From the NCBI RefSeq assembly GCF_002803605.1, contig NZ_PHRG01000001.1, forward strand, positions 694,819 to 758,818: a stretch of 64,000 bases of DNA, read 5' to 3'. Every line of letters starts with the position of its first letter. Positions within the stretch are counted from its first letter, which is position 1. Shown here piece after piece: positions 19,545 through 29,344 of this stretch. The DNA comes from Acinetobacter pseudolwoffii (GTDB lineage: Bacteria > Pseudomonadota > Gammaproteobacteria > Pseudomonadales > Moraxellaceae). The notes below the pieces were generated by a model. It saw only the letters and a list, made by a program, of their open reading frames with translations, was not told where the DNA came from and did no database searches. Both the position numbers and the translations under genes were made by a program.

Positions 19545-19584
19545 AAATAAAAAACCTGCGAAAACACGGAGTTTTCGCAGGTTT
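19545..19584 (-). terminator. Terminator of clpX
   Basis: A 13-bp perfect stem (AACCTGCGAAAAC and its complement) with a 5-base loop and T6 on the minus strand, 15 bp after the clpX stop. Confidence 0.9.
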
Positions 19585-19598
19585 CGGATGAATAGCAG

Positions 19599-20909
19599 TT
19601 AAGCAGATTTGCTATTCACCACTTTTAAATCTATTTTTGTCGCTGTCTCTTGCTGCTCATGCGGTTGACGCTCGGCACGATATTCTGGCTCTGCTTCACC
19701 TTTAATCACCGCTTCATTGACGACCACCGTGCCGACATCGCTACGGCTTGGCAGGTCATACATGGTTTCGAGTAATGAATTTTCCAGGATCGAACGTAGA
19801 CCACGCGCGCCAGTATTACGCTCAACCGCTTTTTTCGCCACGGCACGTAATGCGGATTCTTCAAAGACCAGATCCACGTCTTCCATATCAAACAAATGTT
19901 GATACTGACGGGTTAATGCATTCTTCGGTTCAGTCAGAATCTGCATCAATGCTTCTTCATCTAACTCATCCAAAGTAGCAATCACCGGCAAACGACCAAT
20001 AAATTCTGGAATCAAACCAAATTTTACCAGGTCAGTTGCTTCAACTTGACGGAACAGATCAGACAGCTTCTTGGTTTCATCTTTTTTACGCACTTCTGCG
20101 GTAAATCCGATGCCACCTTTTTCCTGACGCTGCTGCACAATTTTCTCAAGTCCAGAGAATGCACCACCACAGATAAACAGAATGTTGGATGTATCAATCT
20201 GAATGAATTCTTGCTGCGGGTGCTTACGGCCACCTTGGGGCGGAATCGATGCAACCGTACCTTCGATCATTTTCAGTAAAGCCTGCTGTACGCCTTCACC
20301 CGATACATCACGCGTAATCGATGGATTTTCAGACTTGCGGGTAATCTTGTCGATCTCGTCGATATAGATAATGCCCTTCTGTGCTTTCTCGACATCGTAA
20401 TCGGCTTTTTGCAAAAGCTTCTGTACAATGTTTTCTACATCTTCACCCACATAACCTGCTTCTGTCAGTGTGGTTGCATCTGCCATGGCAAAGGGTACAT
20501 CAAGAAGGCGCGCCAGCGTTTGTGCCAACAAGGTTTTGCCTGAGCCCGTCGGGCCGACCAGCATGATATTACTTTTTGAAAGTTCAACTGAATCGTCAGC
20601 TTTTTTGCCATTATTCTGCACTTTCAGGCGCTTGTAATGGTTATACACTGCAACCGACAAGGTCTTTTTTGCGATATCCTGACCAATGACATATTGATCC
20701 AAGGCCGCACGGATTTCCTGTGGTTTCGGCAAAGGACGATTGGCCCAGTCATTGGTTTCCACCTGTTGACTGGTTTGAACCAAATCTAAGCATACGTCCA
20801 CACATTCGTTACAAATGTATGCGTCCTCGCCTGCAATCAGCTTCCCGACTTCAGACTGCGTTTTACCGCAAAATGAACAATGCTTTTGTCCTTGAGGATG
20901 TTCGGACAT
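19599..20909 (-). CDS. clpX: ATP-dependent Clp protease ATPase subunit ClpX
   Basis: This hexameric AAA+ unfoldase delivers tagged substrates to ClpP. The 436 residues comprise an N-terminal C4 zinc-binding domain (CSFCGKT near 12 and CNECVDVC near 33), Walker A GPTGSGKT, the pore loop GYVGEDV, Walker B IIYIDEID and the sensor region NTGARGLRS. The C-terminal tail from about 405 is rich in E, Q and K and varies between species. It starts at ATG 20909, 29 bp after the clpP stop codon, in the same transcription direction, so clpP-clpX form an operon as in most gammaproteobacteria. Confidence 0.97.
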   Translation of the reverse strand: MSEHPQGQKHCSFCGKTQSEVGKLIAGEDAYICNECVDVCLDLVQTSQQVETNDWANRPLPKPQEIRAALDQYVIGQDIAKKTLSVAVYNHYKRLKVQNNGKKADDSVELSKSNIMLVGPTGSGKTLLAQTLARLLDVPFAMADATTLTEAGYVGEDVENIVQKLLQKADYDVEKAQKGIIYIDEIDKITRKSENPSITRDVSGEGVQQALLKMIEGTVASIPPQGGRKHPQQEFIQIDTSNILFICGGAFSGLEKIVQQRQEKGGIGFTAEVRKKDETKKLSDLFRQVEATDLVKFGLIPEFIGRLPVIATLDELDEEALMQILTEPKNALTRQYQHLFDMEDVDLVFEESALRAVAKKAVERNTGARGLRSILENSLLETMYDLPSRSDVGTVVVNEAVIKGEAEPEYRAERQPHEQQETATKIDLKVVNSKSA

Positions 20910-20938
20910 ATTTACTCCACTATCTGAATCTTTAAAAC

Positions 20939-21544
20939 TTATGGACGTTTAGTTAAAACTTCGTCCACAAGACCGTATTCTTTCGCTTGCTGAGCAGTCA
21001 TAAAGTTATCACGGTCTGTATCGCGTGCTACTTTCTCGTATTCCTGACCGCTGTGTTCAGCCATTAAACGATTTAAACGTTCTTTAATAAATAGAATTTC
21101 ACGGGCATGAATTTCAATATCCGAAGCCTGACCACGGAAACCACCGAGTGGCTGATGAATCATAACACGGGCATTTTCTAAGCAGTAACGCTTACCTTTA
21201 GTTCCGGCATTGAGCAGGAAGGCACCCATAGATGCTGCCTGCCCCATACAATAGGTCACCACGTCAGGTTTGATAAACTGCATGGTGTCATAAATTGCCA
21301 TACCTGCAGTCACTGAACCACCTGGCGAGTTGATATATAAATGAATATCTTTATCTGGATTTTCAGCCTCTAAAAACAACATTTGCGCAACGATAAGGTT
21401 CGCCATATTGTCTTCAACTTCGCCCGTCATAAAAATTACACGTTCACGCAAAAGGCGTGAATAAATATCAAAAGAACGCTCACCACGAGAGGATTGTTCT
21501 ACCACCATTGGCACTAAAGCGTTTTCAATCGTTGGAACATACAT
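20939..21544 (-). CDS. clpP: ATP-dependent Clp protease proteolytic subunit
   Basis: This is the serine peptidase that forms the double-heptamer chamber used by ClpX (and ClpA). The 201 residues show the catalytic Ser in GQAASMGAF, His in MIHQPLGG and Asp in DTDRDNFM. The N-terminal [17 protein letters not shown] includes the short propeptide usually removed by autoprocessing. It is followed by clpX after 29 bp and preceded by tig 195 bp upstream, the classic tig-clpP-clpX order. Confidence 0.97.
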   Translation of the reverse strand: MYVPTIENALVPMVVEQSSRGERSFDIYSRLLRERVIFMTGEVEDNMANLIVAQMLFLEAENPDKDIHLYINSPGGSVTAGMAIYDTMQFIKPDVVTYCMGQAASMGAFLLNAGTKGKRYCLENARVMIHQPLGGFRGQASDIEIHAREILFIKERLNRLMAEHSGQEYEKVARDTDRDNFMTAQQAKEYGLVDEVLTKRP

Positions 21545-21697
21545 ACGTTTATTTATTCCTAAATTTTTTGTGACCTAACCCATAATCACAATATGAGGGA
21601 TAATCACTGAAATTGCAAAAAATTCGCCAATAAATCCATCATATTTTTTGCATTAGTTTTGTGAAAATCAGAAATGCTTTTTTCAGGCATCAATATG

Positions 21698-21727
21698 AAA
21701 AAAAGGCGCATCAAGCGCCTTTTTTAT
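21698..21727 (-). terminator. Terminator between tig and clpP
   Basis: AAGGCGC pairs with GCGCCTT around a 4-base loop, with A and T runs outside. It separates tig from the clpPX operon, so clpP must have its own promoter in 21545-21700. Confidence 0.8.
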
Positions 21728-21739
21728 GGAAAGCTAAAA

Positions 21740-23071
21740 TTAAGCTTGTTGACGAGCTTGCTGCTCTTTCAATAAGTCTTCATAGCTTACAGTCGCATCA
21801 GTTACTTTAGCAGAAGCCAAAATGTAATCAACAACTTGGTCTTCTAGTACAACAGCTTCGATTTGTTGACGTTGTTGCGCATCGTTTTTGAAGTATTCGA
21901 TCACTTCGTTTGGATCTTCATAAGAAGACGCCATGTCTTGGATATACGCTTCAACACGTGCAGCATCTACTTCGATTTTCGCATCAGCTAAAACACGGCT
22001 AACCAATACACCAAGTTTTACAGATTTTTCAGCTTGTTCTTTGAACAATTCATCTGGAAGCATGCTTGAATCAAATGCTTGCGCACCTTGAGCACCGAAC
22101 TGTTGAGTGAACTGCTGAATCATTTGTTGACGTTGACGGTCAATTTCTTGAGCAAGCATAGCCGCTGGAAGTTCAACTTCGTTTGCAGCAACAAGCGCAT
22201 CAAAAGTCGCACCTTTTACCTGGTTACGCAGGCCGTTTTTCACTTCACGTTCCATGTTTTTACGAACGTCAGCTTTCAACTTCTCAACGCCTTCTTCTTC
22301 AGACACACCGAAGATTTCCAGGAATTCAGCATCAATTTCTGGAAGCTTTTGTTTTTCAACAAGCTTCACAGTGATTTTGAATTGAGCTTGTTTACCAGCA
22401 AGGTTTTCAGCTTGGTAATCTTCAGGGAAAGTTACATCAATCACTTTCTCTTCGCCTTTCTTCATACCAACGATGCCGTCTTCGAAGCCAGGAATCATAC
22501 GGCCAGAACCGAGTACAAGTTTGAAGTCTTCAGCAGCGCCGCCTTCAAATTTCTCACCATCAACCGTACCTTCAAAATCGAAAGTCACTTGCATGTCTTT
22601 TTTAGCCATGCCTTTGGTTTCAGCCCAAGCAGCACGTTGTTTTTGAAGATTTTCGATCATCTTCTCAACGTCTTTATCGTTGACTTCAGTTGCTTTACGT
22701 TCAACTTCCAGACCTTCGAATTTCACTTCAACTTCTGGATAAACTTCAACAGTCGCTGTATATACCAGCGCGTCGTCTTTCATTTCAGTTTTTTCGATGT
22801 TTGGCATGCCCACAGCATTGATTTTCTCTTGCTGGATTGCTTCGAAAACTGTGTCACGAATAATATCGTTTACCACTTCTTGGTAGATACCCGCGCCGTA
22901 TTCACGACGAACTACGTTTACAGGCACTTTACCTGGACGGAAGCCGTTGATCTTCGCAGTTTTAGCAGTGCGTTTTAAACGAGCTTCAAATTGCTCATTA
23001 ATACGGCTCGTCGGTACAGAAACATTTAAACGACGGGCAACGCCCGAAACCGCTTCAGAAGTTACTTGCAT
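21740..23071 (-). CDS. tig: Trigger factor
   Basis: This is a ribosome-associated chaperone and peptidyl-prolyl isomerase that meets nascent chains at the exit tunnel. The 443 residues contain the ribosome-docking signature GFRPGKVP near 43 (family GFRxGKxP), then an FKBP-type PPIase domain from about 160 ([33 protein letters not shown]), and the helical chaperone C-terminal domain. The ATG at 23071 is preceded by GAGGAAG. It is the first gene of the tig / clpPX region. Confidence 0.97.
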   Translation of the reverse strand: MQVTSEAVSGVARRLNVSVPTSRINEQFEARLKRTAKTAKINGFRPGKVPVNVVRREYGAGIYQEVVNDIIRDTVFEAIQQEKINAVGMPNIEKTEMKDDALVYTATVEVYPEVEVKFEGLEVERKATEVNDKDVEKMIENLQKQRAAWAETKGMAKKDMQVTFDFEGTVDGEKFEGGAAEDFKLVLGSGRMIPGFEDGIVGMKKGEEKVIDVTFPEDYQAENLAGKQAQFKITVKLVEKQKLPEIDAEFLEIFGVSEEEGVEKLKADVRKNMEREVKNGLRNQVKGATFDALVAANEVELPAAMLAQEIDRQRQQMIQQFTQQFGAQGAQAFDSSMLPDELFKEQAEKSVKLGVLVSRVLADAKIEVDAARVEAYIQDMASSYEDPNEVIEYFKNDAQQRQQIEAVVLEDQVVDYILASAKVTDATVSYEDLLKEQQARQQA

Positions 23072-23256
23072 GGCTTCCTCTATATATTAGGTTATAACAG
23101 GTTTATAAAAATGTGCCACATTATATGACAACATTTAAGGATATACAAAAAATACGCGCGAGTTCCAGTTTTTAAACCCTTTTTTTACTTGAATTGGCAT
23201 CTTTTCAAATATTCAAGCGATTAAATTGAAATGAAGGAATTGTATATTTTTATTGC

Positions 23257-23277
23257 AAATGATAAATATTATCACTA
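23257..23277 (+). promoter_or_regulatory. Fur-box-like palindrome upstream of receptor 1
   Basis: TGATAA and TTATCA arms separated by ATA (23260-23274), within AT-rich flanks, resemble the Fur 7-1-7 site. It lies about 65 bp before the receptor ATG, where the core promoter is expected. Confidence 0.65.
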
Positions 23278-23336
23278 GTATTCACTTTCAAATTTGATAC
23301 AAAACTCTGAACTCTCTCCATATTGGAATTTTGGTT

Positions 23337-25544
23337 ATGCGTGATTTTAATCTTCGACCTTTAGCTGTGGCTATTCTTGGGGTTACAACAGCTGCTGCAC
23401 ATGCTGAAACAACAAGCACAACATCTGTTCCGACAACTCAACTTTCCACGATTGTGGTGTCAGCGGCGGGTTATGAACAAAAGATTAAGGACGCACCCGC
23501 TTCAATTACTGTACTCACCGAAGAAGATTTTAAAACAAAACGTATTACTTCTTTAGCAGATGCTTTAAGCGATGTAGAAGGTATTGATATTAGTCCTACG
23601 GCTGGTAAAACAGGCGGTCTAGATATTAGCATTCGTGGCTTACCATCTGAGTACACACTTGTACTCATTGATGGTCGCCGTCAAAACAGTACCGGCGATA
23701 TTACACCGAATGGTTTTGGTGAAACAAAAAATAATTTTATTCCTCCATTGTCTGCAATTGAACGCATCGAAATTATTCGTGGCCCGGCATCTACCTTATA
23801 TGGTTCGGATGCAATGGGAGGTGTCGTAAATATTATTACTAAAAAAGTAAGCAGCGAATGGACCGGTTCGATTGGTTTAGAAGGATCAATCTTGCCGAAA
23901 AGCTCTGATTTTGGTAACCAACGTAGTATCGATTTGTATGCAACTGGTCCCTTAGTACAAAACCTTTTGGGCTTACAAATTCGCGCAAAACATTGGGAAC
24001 GTGACGAATCGAATGTAACTAGAGATATTGACCAAACAACATTAGGTACAGGTAATAATCCATCTGAAGGTAAAATTGATACCCTAGGTGCACGTTTAAC
24101 ATTAACACCCACAGACAAGCATGACATATCTATTGATGCAGAGTCTCAGCGCCAATCATATGAAAATCCGAAAAATACCAGCGGTTTCCAATTAGGTACT
24201 GTAGGCCCAGCAGGTGGCTATGATAATGAGATGGAATTTAATCGTGATAAATATGTGCTAGCTCATCAATGGCGTAATGACATTGGTACTTTAGACAGCA
24301 GCATTACCCGTAATGAAAGTGAAACTGTTGGTCGTCTTATTCCATCACGTATGCAAGGTGGCGATTTAGTTACTAAAACCCCGCGACTAATTGAAAGTGA
24401 AGATACTATTTTTGATACTAAACTGTCTGTAAATTCAATAGCAAATCATAACTTGATCTTAGGTGGCCAATGGTGGGATGCCAGCATTTCAGATGGCCTA
24501 CGTTCATCTAAACCTGAGGTTAACTTTACTCAAGTTGGTTTGTTTGCAGAAGATACATGGAATATCTTACCAAACTTCGCCTTAACATTAGGTCTGCGTT
24601 ATGATGATCACGATACTTTTGGTGATTTCATTACTCCTCGTGCTTATGCTGTTTGGAATGTTAACGATACTTGGACACTAAAAGGCGGTTATTCAGAAGG
24701 CTATAAAGCTCCTCGTTTAGAACAGTTGACAAATGGTGTAGTAAACGTTGGACGTCAAGGTGCTCAACCTATTTTTGGTAATCAAAATTTAAAACCTGAA
24801 ACTAGCGATAACTATGAGCTTGGCATTTATTTCACACCTAATAATGACTTAAATATTAACTTGACAGGTTTTATCAGTACCGTTGAAGATAAAATTGTTT
24901 CAGGTGCAATCACAGATACTTCGGTAAATACAGGTGGCAATCCAGGTGAATGTTTAGTAAACCAAACTTGTGCAGACTATTTAACTGGTCTCGGCACTCC
25001 ATGGCAGTGGCTTAATCAATCCAGTGATCGTGCTTTTATGATCACTCGACCTGACAACGTTGATGAAGTTGAAATTTATGGTACAGAGCTAGGTATTAAT
25101 TGGGGCTTTGCTGAAGATTGGAAATTAAACTTTAACTACACTTGGACTGAAACTGAGGTTACCAAAGGTAAAGATAAAGGGAAAAAGTTACAAGACACCC
25201 CTGAGCATATGTTTAATGCAACTGTAAAATGGAATGTCGCTGACAATGCTGATCTTTGGTTACGTGGTGAATACCGTACCGAACGCTCTCGCTTCAAAAC
25301 CACAAACTTAACTGGAGATGATCTTACTGTTTATAATACGTTGGGTGACTATGAGGCATATGGTTTAATGCACTTAGGCACAAATTATGCCGTGAATGAT
25401 AACTGGGATATTGGTGTTGCACTCTACAACATTTTCGATAAAGACTTTAATAAGTATGAAATCGTTGATGGTACTGCCTATAACTTATATAGCAATACCC
25501 AAGAAGGTCGTCGCGTTCAGTTAAGTACAACTTTTAAATTCTAA
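23337..25544 (+). CDS. TonB-dependent siderophore receptor, CirA/PirA-like
   Basis: This outer-membrane gated channel for ferric catecholate-type siderophores has 735 residues from ATG 23337 (a TTG two codons earlier is unlikely), beginning with a signal peptide ending near AAAHA. A TonB-box region LSTIVVSA is followed by the plug: APASITVLTEEDF, IDISIRG-type repeats, then YTLVLIDGRRQN and IEIIRGPASTLYGSDAMGG, which closely match CirA/FepA family plugs. The 22-strand barrel occupies the rest and ends in RVQLSTTFKF with a terminal Phe, the outer-membrane assembly signal. The substrate is inferred as catecholate siderophores from this resemblance. The upstream Fur-like site suggests iron repression. 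It is followed by a terminator, so it is separate from piuA. Confidence 0.88.
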   Translation: MRDFNLRPLAVAILGVTTAAAHAETTSTTSVPTTQLSTIVVSAAGYEQKIKDAPASITVLTEEDFKTKRITSLADALSDVEGIDISPTAGKTGGLDISIRGLPSEYTLVLIDGRRQNSTGDITPNGFGETKNNFIPPLSAIERIEIIRGPASTLYGSDAMGGVVNIITKKVSSEWTGSIGLEGSILPKSSDFGNQRSIDLYATGPLVQNLLGLQIRAKHWERDESNVTRDIDQTTLGTGNNPSEGKIDTLGARLTLTPTDKHDISIDAESQRQSYENPKNTSGFQLGTVGPAGGYDNEMEFNRDKYVLAHQWRNDIGTLDSSITRNESETVGRLIPSRMQGGDLVTKTPRLIESEDTIFDTKLSVNSIANHNLILGGQWWDASISDGLRSSKPEVNFTQVGLFAEDTWNILPNFALTLGLRYDDHDTFGDFITPRAYAVWNVNDTWTLKGGYSEGYKAPRLEQLTNGVVNVGRQGAQPIFGNQNLKPETSDNYELGIYFTPNNDLNINLTGFISTVEDKIVSGAITDTSVNTGGNPGECLVNQTCADYLTGLGTPWQWLNQSSDRAFMITRPDNVDEVEIYGTELGINWGFAEDWKLNFNYTWTETEVTKGKDKGKKLQDTPEHMFNATVKWNVADNADLWLRGEYRTERSRFKTTNLTGDDLTVYNTLGDYEAYGLMHLGTNYAVNDNWDIGVALYNIFDKDFNKYEIVDGTAYNLYSNTQEGRRVQLSTTFKF

Positions 25545-25558
25545 GAAATACATCTCTT

Positions 25559-25589
25559 AAAAAAACCCTGCCCTGGCAGGGTTTTTTTC
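25559..25589 (+). terminator. Terminator of receptor 1
   Basis: AAAAACCCTGCC pairs with GGCAGGGTTTTT around a tiny loop, 15 bp after the stop. Confidence 0.9.
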
Positions 25590-25855
25590 TTATCGTGCGA
25601 TCAATACTTTCCAAAACATTGCTAATTTATGCTGTTCTATAAACATCATTATTCTCAATAAAAATTTAACAATTAGATTAATTTTTCAATATTTACTAAA
25701 ATCATATGTTTATATATTGATTGTTATAATATTACATTTAGAAACTCATTTAACATTTTCTTAAAGATCATGAATTCCCATGATAAAAAGATAAAAATAA
25801 AAACAAGAATCATTATTATTCGCATACATTTTCAAATTCATTTTTTAGGTTTAAC
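25590..25855. other. Intergenic region before piuA
   Basis: Very AT-rich, no reading frame with a ribosome site. It should contain the piuA promoter; the only recognisable element is the Fur-like sequence at 25805-25823. Confidence 0.4.
25805..25823 (+). promoter_or_regulatory. Candidate Fur site upstream of piuA
   Basis: AGAATCATTATTATTCGCA contains AATCATTAT, which matches nine or so bases of the right half of the Fur consensus. It is less symmetrical than the site before receptor 1. It lies about 35 bp upstream of the piuA ATG. Confidence 0.45.
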
Positions 25856-28153
25856 ATGACCTTCATTAAAACACGTAAAAAAATCGTTTCCTCTGCAATT
25901 GTTTCATCTTTATCAATAGTAGCTGGATCTGCGATGGCAGAAGAACAGGTGATCCAGTTAGAAACTATTCATCAAGAAGTCAAAGCTGAACAAGCACCCA
26001 GCTTAAAAGTAGATCAATCTGCGAATAGCAAATTTGTTGCGCCTTTACTCGACACACCCAAATCAGTTTCAGTGATTTCAAAACAGCTGATTGCCGATAC
26101 ACAAGTGACGACTTTAGCTGATGCACTGCGTACAGTTCCGGGGATTACCTTGGGTGCAGGTGAAGGTGGTAATCCGAATGGTGACCGCCCATTCATTCGC
26201 GGTTATAACTCTGAAAGCTCGATGTATGTAGACGGCGTTCGTAATGCCACTTCACAAAACCGTGAAATGTTTGCTGTCGAACAGGTCGAAGTGACTAAAG
26301 GTTCTGCGTCTGCGATGGGCGGCGCAGGAACAACTGGTGGTAGCATTAACATGATTTCTAAAGTCGCTAAAGCAGGCGATTTTCTAGAAGGTTCGGTCGC
26401 TGGCGGCACAGATAATTATCAACGTATTACTTTAGATGGTAACAAAGACTTTGGTAATGGTATTGCGGCACGTGTTGCAGTCATGGGGCATCAAAATGAA
26501 AAAGCAGGCCAGAAAGACGGTGCAGAATATAAACGTGCCGGTATTGCACCGAGTATTAGCTTTGGTCTAGACACCCCTACCCGTGGGACTCTAAGTTATT
26601 ACTACTTAAAAACCGATGACACGCCTGATTCAGGTGTTCCATATTGGAATTCTGCAGATAATACTGCTACTGGTAAACCGTTAAATGCTAAACAAGGTAT
26701 TTACTATGGTTGGCTAGATCGTGATTTCCAGAAACAGGAAAATCAGGTTGGCACATTAAAACTAGAGCACGATTTAACAGATAATCTAACCATCAGTAAT
26801 ACGGTTATGTATGGAAAATCTAAAAATGATTATGTCTGGACTCAGCCAGATGATTCAAAATTAAATATTGCTAATGGACAAGTAGTTCGTCGTGCAAATA
26901 CACGTATTACGGACACAGATACCTTTAGTGATCAACTTTCATTAACAGGTAAATTCAATACCGGCACGCTAAAACATAGCTTTAATGTAGGCACTGAATA
27001 TTCAAAACAAGAATCTGATAAAGGAAATTATTTACTTACAGATTTAGGTCAGGCGGCAACTTCTACTCTTCCAGCTAATCTTAGCGGAAGTAAAGCATGT
27101 AACACATTTACGAATGCTACCTCCAATAACTGGTGTACTAATGCATATAACCCGAACTCAAAAGACTCTTGGTTGGGCTCAATAACAGCTGCGCAAAAAG
27201 CAAGTACAACCGAAACAGAAAGCACCGGAATCTACTTGTTAGATAATATTGAATTAAATTCACAGTGGTTACTAGATCTAGGTCTTCGTTGGGACAAATT
27301 TGAAACTGAACAAAACATTCATGCTTCAGATACTAAATATACAAATGACAGTGATTTCTTTAACTACCAGGCGGGCGTGACATATAAACCACTGGAAAAC
27401 GGTTCTATTTATGCAAGCTATGCAACTTCCGCCAATCCAGTTGGGGTAGACGCTGCTGATGGTTCAGAATCACTGTCCGTTCCTGGCAGAAATACAACTG
27501 AAGAACAAGCCAAAGCGATCAACAATCTAAAACCAGAAGAAGTTAAAACATATGAAATTGGCACAAAGTGGGATTTATTTAATGACAAATTAAATCTAAC
27601 CGCTGCTATTTTCCGCACAGAGAAAACGAATACGCGCTCTACTGACTTTGATGGTTTTACACGAAATATTGGTGAAACACGTGTAGACGGTTTTGAGCTA
27701 GGTGTAAACGGTAATATCACGGATAAATGGGCTGTATCTGCGGGTTATACCTATTTAGATAGTGAAATTGTAGACGCTGGTTTTGTGAATACTGCTCCTT
27801 CAGGTCAACCACCAGTATATGAAACTAGTCCTAATAATGATAATCAAGTTCAGAACGTTGCGAAAAACTCTGCAACTCTTTGGACAACCTATGCGATAAC
27901 TCCTGCTTTAACCCTAGGTGCTGGTGCAGTGGCGATGGATAAAGTTTATGGTGATGCAGCCAATACCAAATATGTTCCAGGCTATGTTCGCTATGATGCC
28001 ATGGCACGTTATAACGTGAATGAAAACGTTGATTTGCAATTAAACCTCAACAACCTGTCTGATGAACGTTACTTCACAAAAGCTTACGCCTCTCACTATG
28101 CCACTGAAGCAGAAGGTCGTAGCGCAGTATTGGCAATCAACTTTAAATATTAA
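25856..28153 (+). CDS. piuA: TonB-dependent catecholate siderophore receptor, PiuA/Fiu-like
   Basis: This 765-residue outer-membrane receptor belongs to the Fiu/PiuA group, which takes up iron complexes of catechol compounds; family members also import siderophore-conjugated beta-lactams. A signal peptide ends at GSAMAEE. The plug has DTPKSVSVISKQLI, TLADALRTVPGITLGAGEGG and FIRGYNSESSMYVDGVRN, typical of this group. The barrel ends in AVLAINFKY with a terminal aromatic. The PKHD hydroxylase gene that accompanies fiu/piuA in E. coli (ybiX) and Pseudomonas (piuC) follows 72 bp downstream, which supports the assignment. A weak Fur-like site lies upstream. Confidence 0.9.
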   Translation: MTFIKTRKKIVSSAIVSSLSIVAGSAMAEEQVIQLETIHQEVKAEQAPSLKVDQSANSKFVAPLLDTPKSVSVISKQLIADTQVTTLADALRTVPGITLGAGEGGNPNGDRPFIRGYNSESSMYVDGVRNATSQNREMFAVEQVEVTKGSASAMGGAGTTGGSINMISKVAKAGDFLEGSVAGGTDNYQRITLDGNKDFGNGIAARVAVMGHQNEKAGQKDGAEYKRAGIAPSISFGLDTPTRGTLSYYYLKTDDTPDSGVPYWNSADNTATGKPLNAKQGIYYGWLDRDFQKQENQVGTLKLEHDLTDNLTISNTVMYGKSKNDYVWTQPDDSKLNIANGQVVRRANTRITDTDTFSDQLSLTGKFNTGTLKHSFNVGTEYSKQESDKGNYLLTDLGQAATSTLPANLSGSKACNTFTNATSNNWCTNAYNPNSKDSWLGSITAAQKASTTETESTGIYLLDNIELNSQWLLDLGLRWDKFETEQNIHASDTKYTNDSDFFNYQAGVTYKPLENGSIYASYATSANPVGVDAADGSESLSVPGRNTTEEQAKAINNLKPEEVKTYEIGTKWDLFNDKLNLTAAIFRTEKTNTRSTDFDGFTRNIGETRVDGFELGVNGNITDKWAVSAGYTYLDSEIVDAGFVNTAPSGQPPVYETSPNNDNQVQNVAKNSATLWTTYAITPALTLGAGAVAMDKVYGDAANTKYVPGYVRYDAMARYNVNENVDLQLNLNNLSDERYFTKAYASHYATEAEGRSAVLAINFKY

Positions 28154-28164
28154 TTCAATGTAAG

Positions 28165-28197
28165 CGCATAGCCTCCTTATGGGGGCTATGCTATTTT
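28165..28197 (+). terminator. Hairpin between piuA and piuC
   Basis: GCATAGCC pairs with GGCTATGC, with additional inner CC/GG pairs around a TTAT loop. The T-tract is short (TATTTTC), so it may be a partial terminator or an mRNA-stabilising hairpin that lowers piuC expression relative to piuA. Confidence 0.6.
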
Positions 28198-28225
28198 CAA
28201 TATAAAATATTCAGGAAAAGTCTTC

Positions 28226-28909
28226 GTGCTGCATCATATTCCAAACGTACTGAGCAAAGAACAAGTGCAATATTTCCGGGAGGAGATGAATAAAATCGAG
28301 TGGGTGAATGGCAAGGTTACGGCTGGTACGCTCTCTGCAACGGTGAAACAGAATCAGCAATTGCCTGAAGATCATCCCCTGACCCATCATTTAAGTAATA
28401 TTATTCTTGAATCATTGGGTCAACATCCGCTATTTCTATCGGCTGCGATTCCACTCGATATCATTCCCCCACTGTTCAACCGTTATGAAAATAACGAAGC
28501 TTTTGGCTTTCATGTCGACAATTCGATTCGTCGTATTCGCGGCAGCAATGAACGCCTTAGAACGGATTTATCCTGTACGGTTTTCCTGAGTGAGCCGGAA
28601 GAATATGTCGGTGGTGAACTGGTGGTCGAAGACACTTACGGTTATCACGAAGTGAAACTGCCTGCCGGCGATATGATTCTGTATCCGTCGACCAGCCTGC
28701 ATGAAGTCACTCCGATTACTTCTGGTTGCCGAATAGCCTCTTTTTTCTGGGTACAAAGTATGATTCGGGATGATGCAGAACGGCATATGCTGTTTAATCT
28801 GGATCAGAGTATTCAAAATCTGAGAATTGAGCTAGGTGATCAGCATGCCGAAGTCATGAAACTGACCAATCTGTATCATAATTTAATGCGTAAATGGGCC
28901 GAGCTTTGA
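28226..28909 (+). CDS. piuC: PKHD-type Fe(II)/2-oxoglutarate hydroxylase
   Basis: This 227-residue cytoplasmic dioxygenase is of the PiuC/YbiX family. The iron ligands are visible as the HxD in FGFHVDNS and the distal His in TSLHEVTP; the oxoglutarate-binding Arg is in SGCRIASFFW. The start is GTG at 28226, with AGGAAAA 8 bp upstream and the family N-terminus MLHHIPNVLSKEQV. It sits in the same orientation behind piuA, the arrangement conserved in Pseudomonas and E. coli. It probably assists use of the imported iron complex, but its physiological substrate is not established. Confidence 0.92.
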   Translation: MLHHIPNVLSKEQVQYFREEMNKIEWVNGKVTAGTLSATVKQNQQLPEDHPLTHHLSNIILESLGQHPLFLSAAIPLDIIPPLFNRYENNEAFGFHVDNSIRRIRGSNERLRTDLSCTVFLSEPEEYVGGELVVEDTYGYHEVKLPAGDMILYPSTSLHEVTPITSGCRIASFFWVQSMIRDDAERHMLFNLDQSIQNLRIELGDQHAEVMKLTNLYHNLMRKWAEL

Positions 28910-29172
28910 AAGCCAGCATGAATTTAGTGATCTGTGAACATAAGCAGATTTATTTTTTGTAAAAAAATACTGCATCACCGGGCATTTAAGTGTAAAAAAT
29001 CATGCATTAAGTTTAAATTAAGAAAATATAAAATAAAATATTTAAAATTAGTGAAAATATTTTCCATGACTTAAACTTTATAAGAAAATCTTTATTGAGA
29101 TACGACTAAAATCCATAAAAAAAGCAAAAACTTTTCGATTTAACTGGATTAAACTAAATTGTATAAGTGATA
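28910..29172. other. AT-rich region upstream of leuA
   Basis: About 260 bases with very low GC and no credible gene. The leuA promoter should be at its right end; TGTATAAGTG near 29160 could be a -10 region. Confidence 0.4.
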
Positions 29173-29251
29173 CATGCAGGTTTTGTGGTTAAAACTAAAT
29201 TTCACATATTTCGGAAGTTTTTTAGTTTTAATCCTGGTTCCAACCTGCATG
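29173..29251 (+). promoter_or_regulatory. Large two-stem leader hairpin upstream of leuA
   Basis: CATGCAGGTT (29173-29182) pairs perfectly with AACCTGCATG (29242-29251), and inside it TTAAAACTAAA (29189-29199) pairs perfectly with TTTAGTTTTAA (29221-29231). There is no T-tract, so it is not an intrinsic terminator. The right outer arm contains the ATG of the small upstream frame at 29249. It is a likely regulatory element of the leuA mRNA. Confidence 0.65.
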
Positions 29252-29344
29252 AAAATGATTATAGACAAAATCTATTCCGCAACCTTTGCCAGTGCTTCAA
29301 CCAAACACAGGCTGTATCAGGTTACACAAGGAGCTCTCTCATGA
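29249..29344 (+). CDS. Possible 31-codon leader peptide overlapping the leuA start
   Basis: A frame from ATG 29249 (MKMIIDKIYSATFAS) runs to a TGA at 29342-29344 that overlaps the leuA ATG at 29341. Its start codon lies in the outer arm of the leader hairpin. It lacks the leucine-codon run of classical leu attenuators (two Leu codons near the end), and no clear Shine-Dalgarno precedes it. It could couple translation to leuA or be chance; treat it as tentative. Confidence 0.35.
   Translation: MKMIIDKIYSATFASASTKHRLYQVTQGALS

Noticed and set aside
22079-22978. 299-codon plus-strand open frame
   Set aside because: It lies wholly antisense to tig, is Phe/Asn-rich and has no ribosome site; it is a shadow of the trigger factor codon pattern.
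29167-29340. 58-codon in-frame N-terminal extension of leuA
   Set aside because: It crosses the folded leader, its residues do not resemble LeuA, and AAGGAG is placed for the ATG at 29341.
29249-29344. Classical leucine attenuator peptide
   Set aside because: The frame lacks consecutive leucine codons and the adjacent hairpin has no T-tract.
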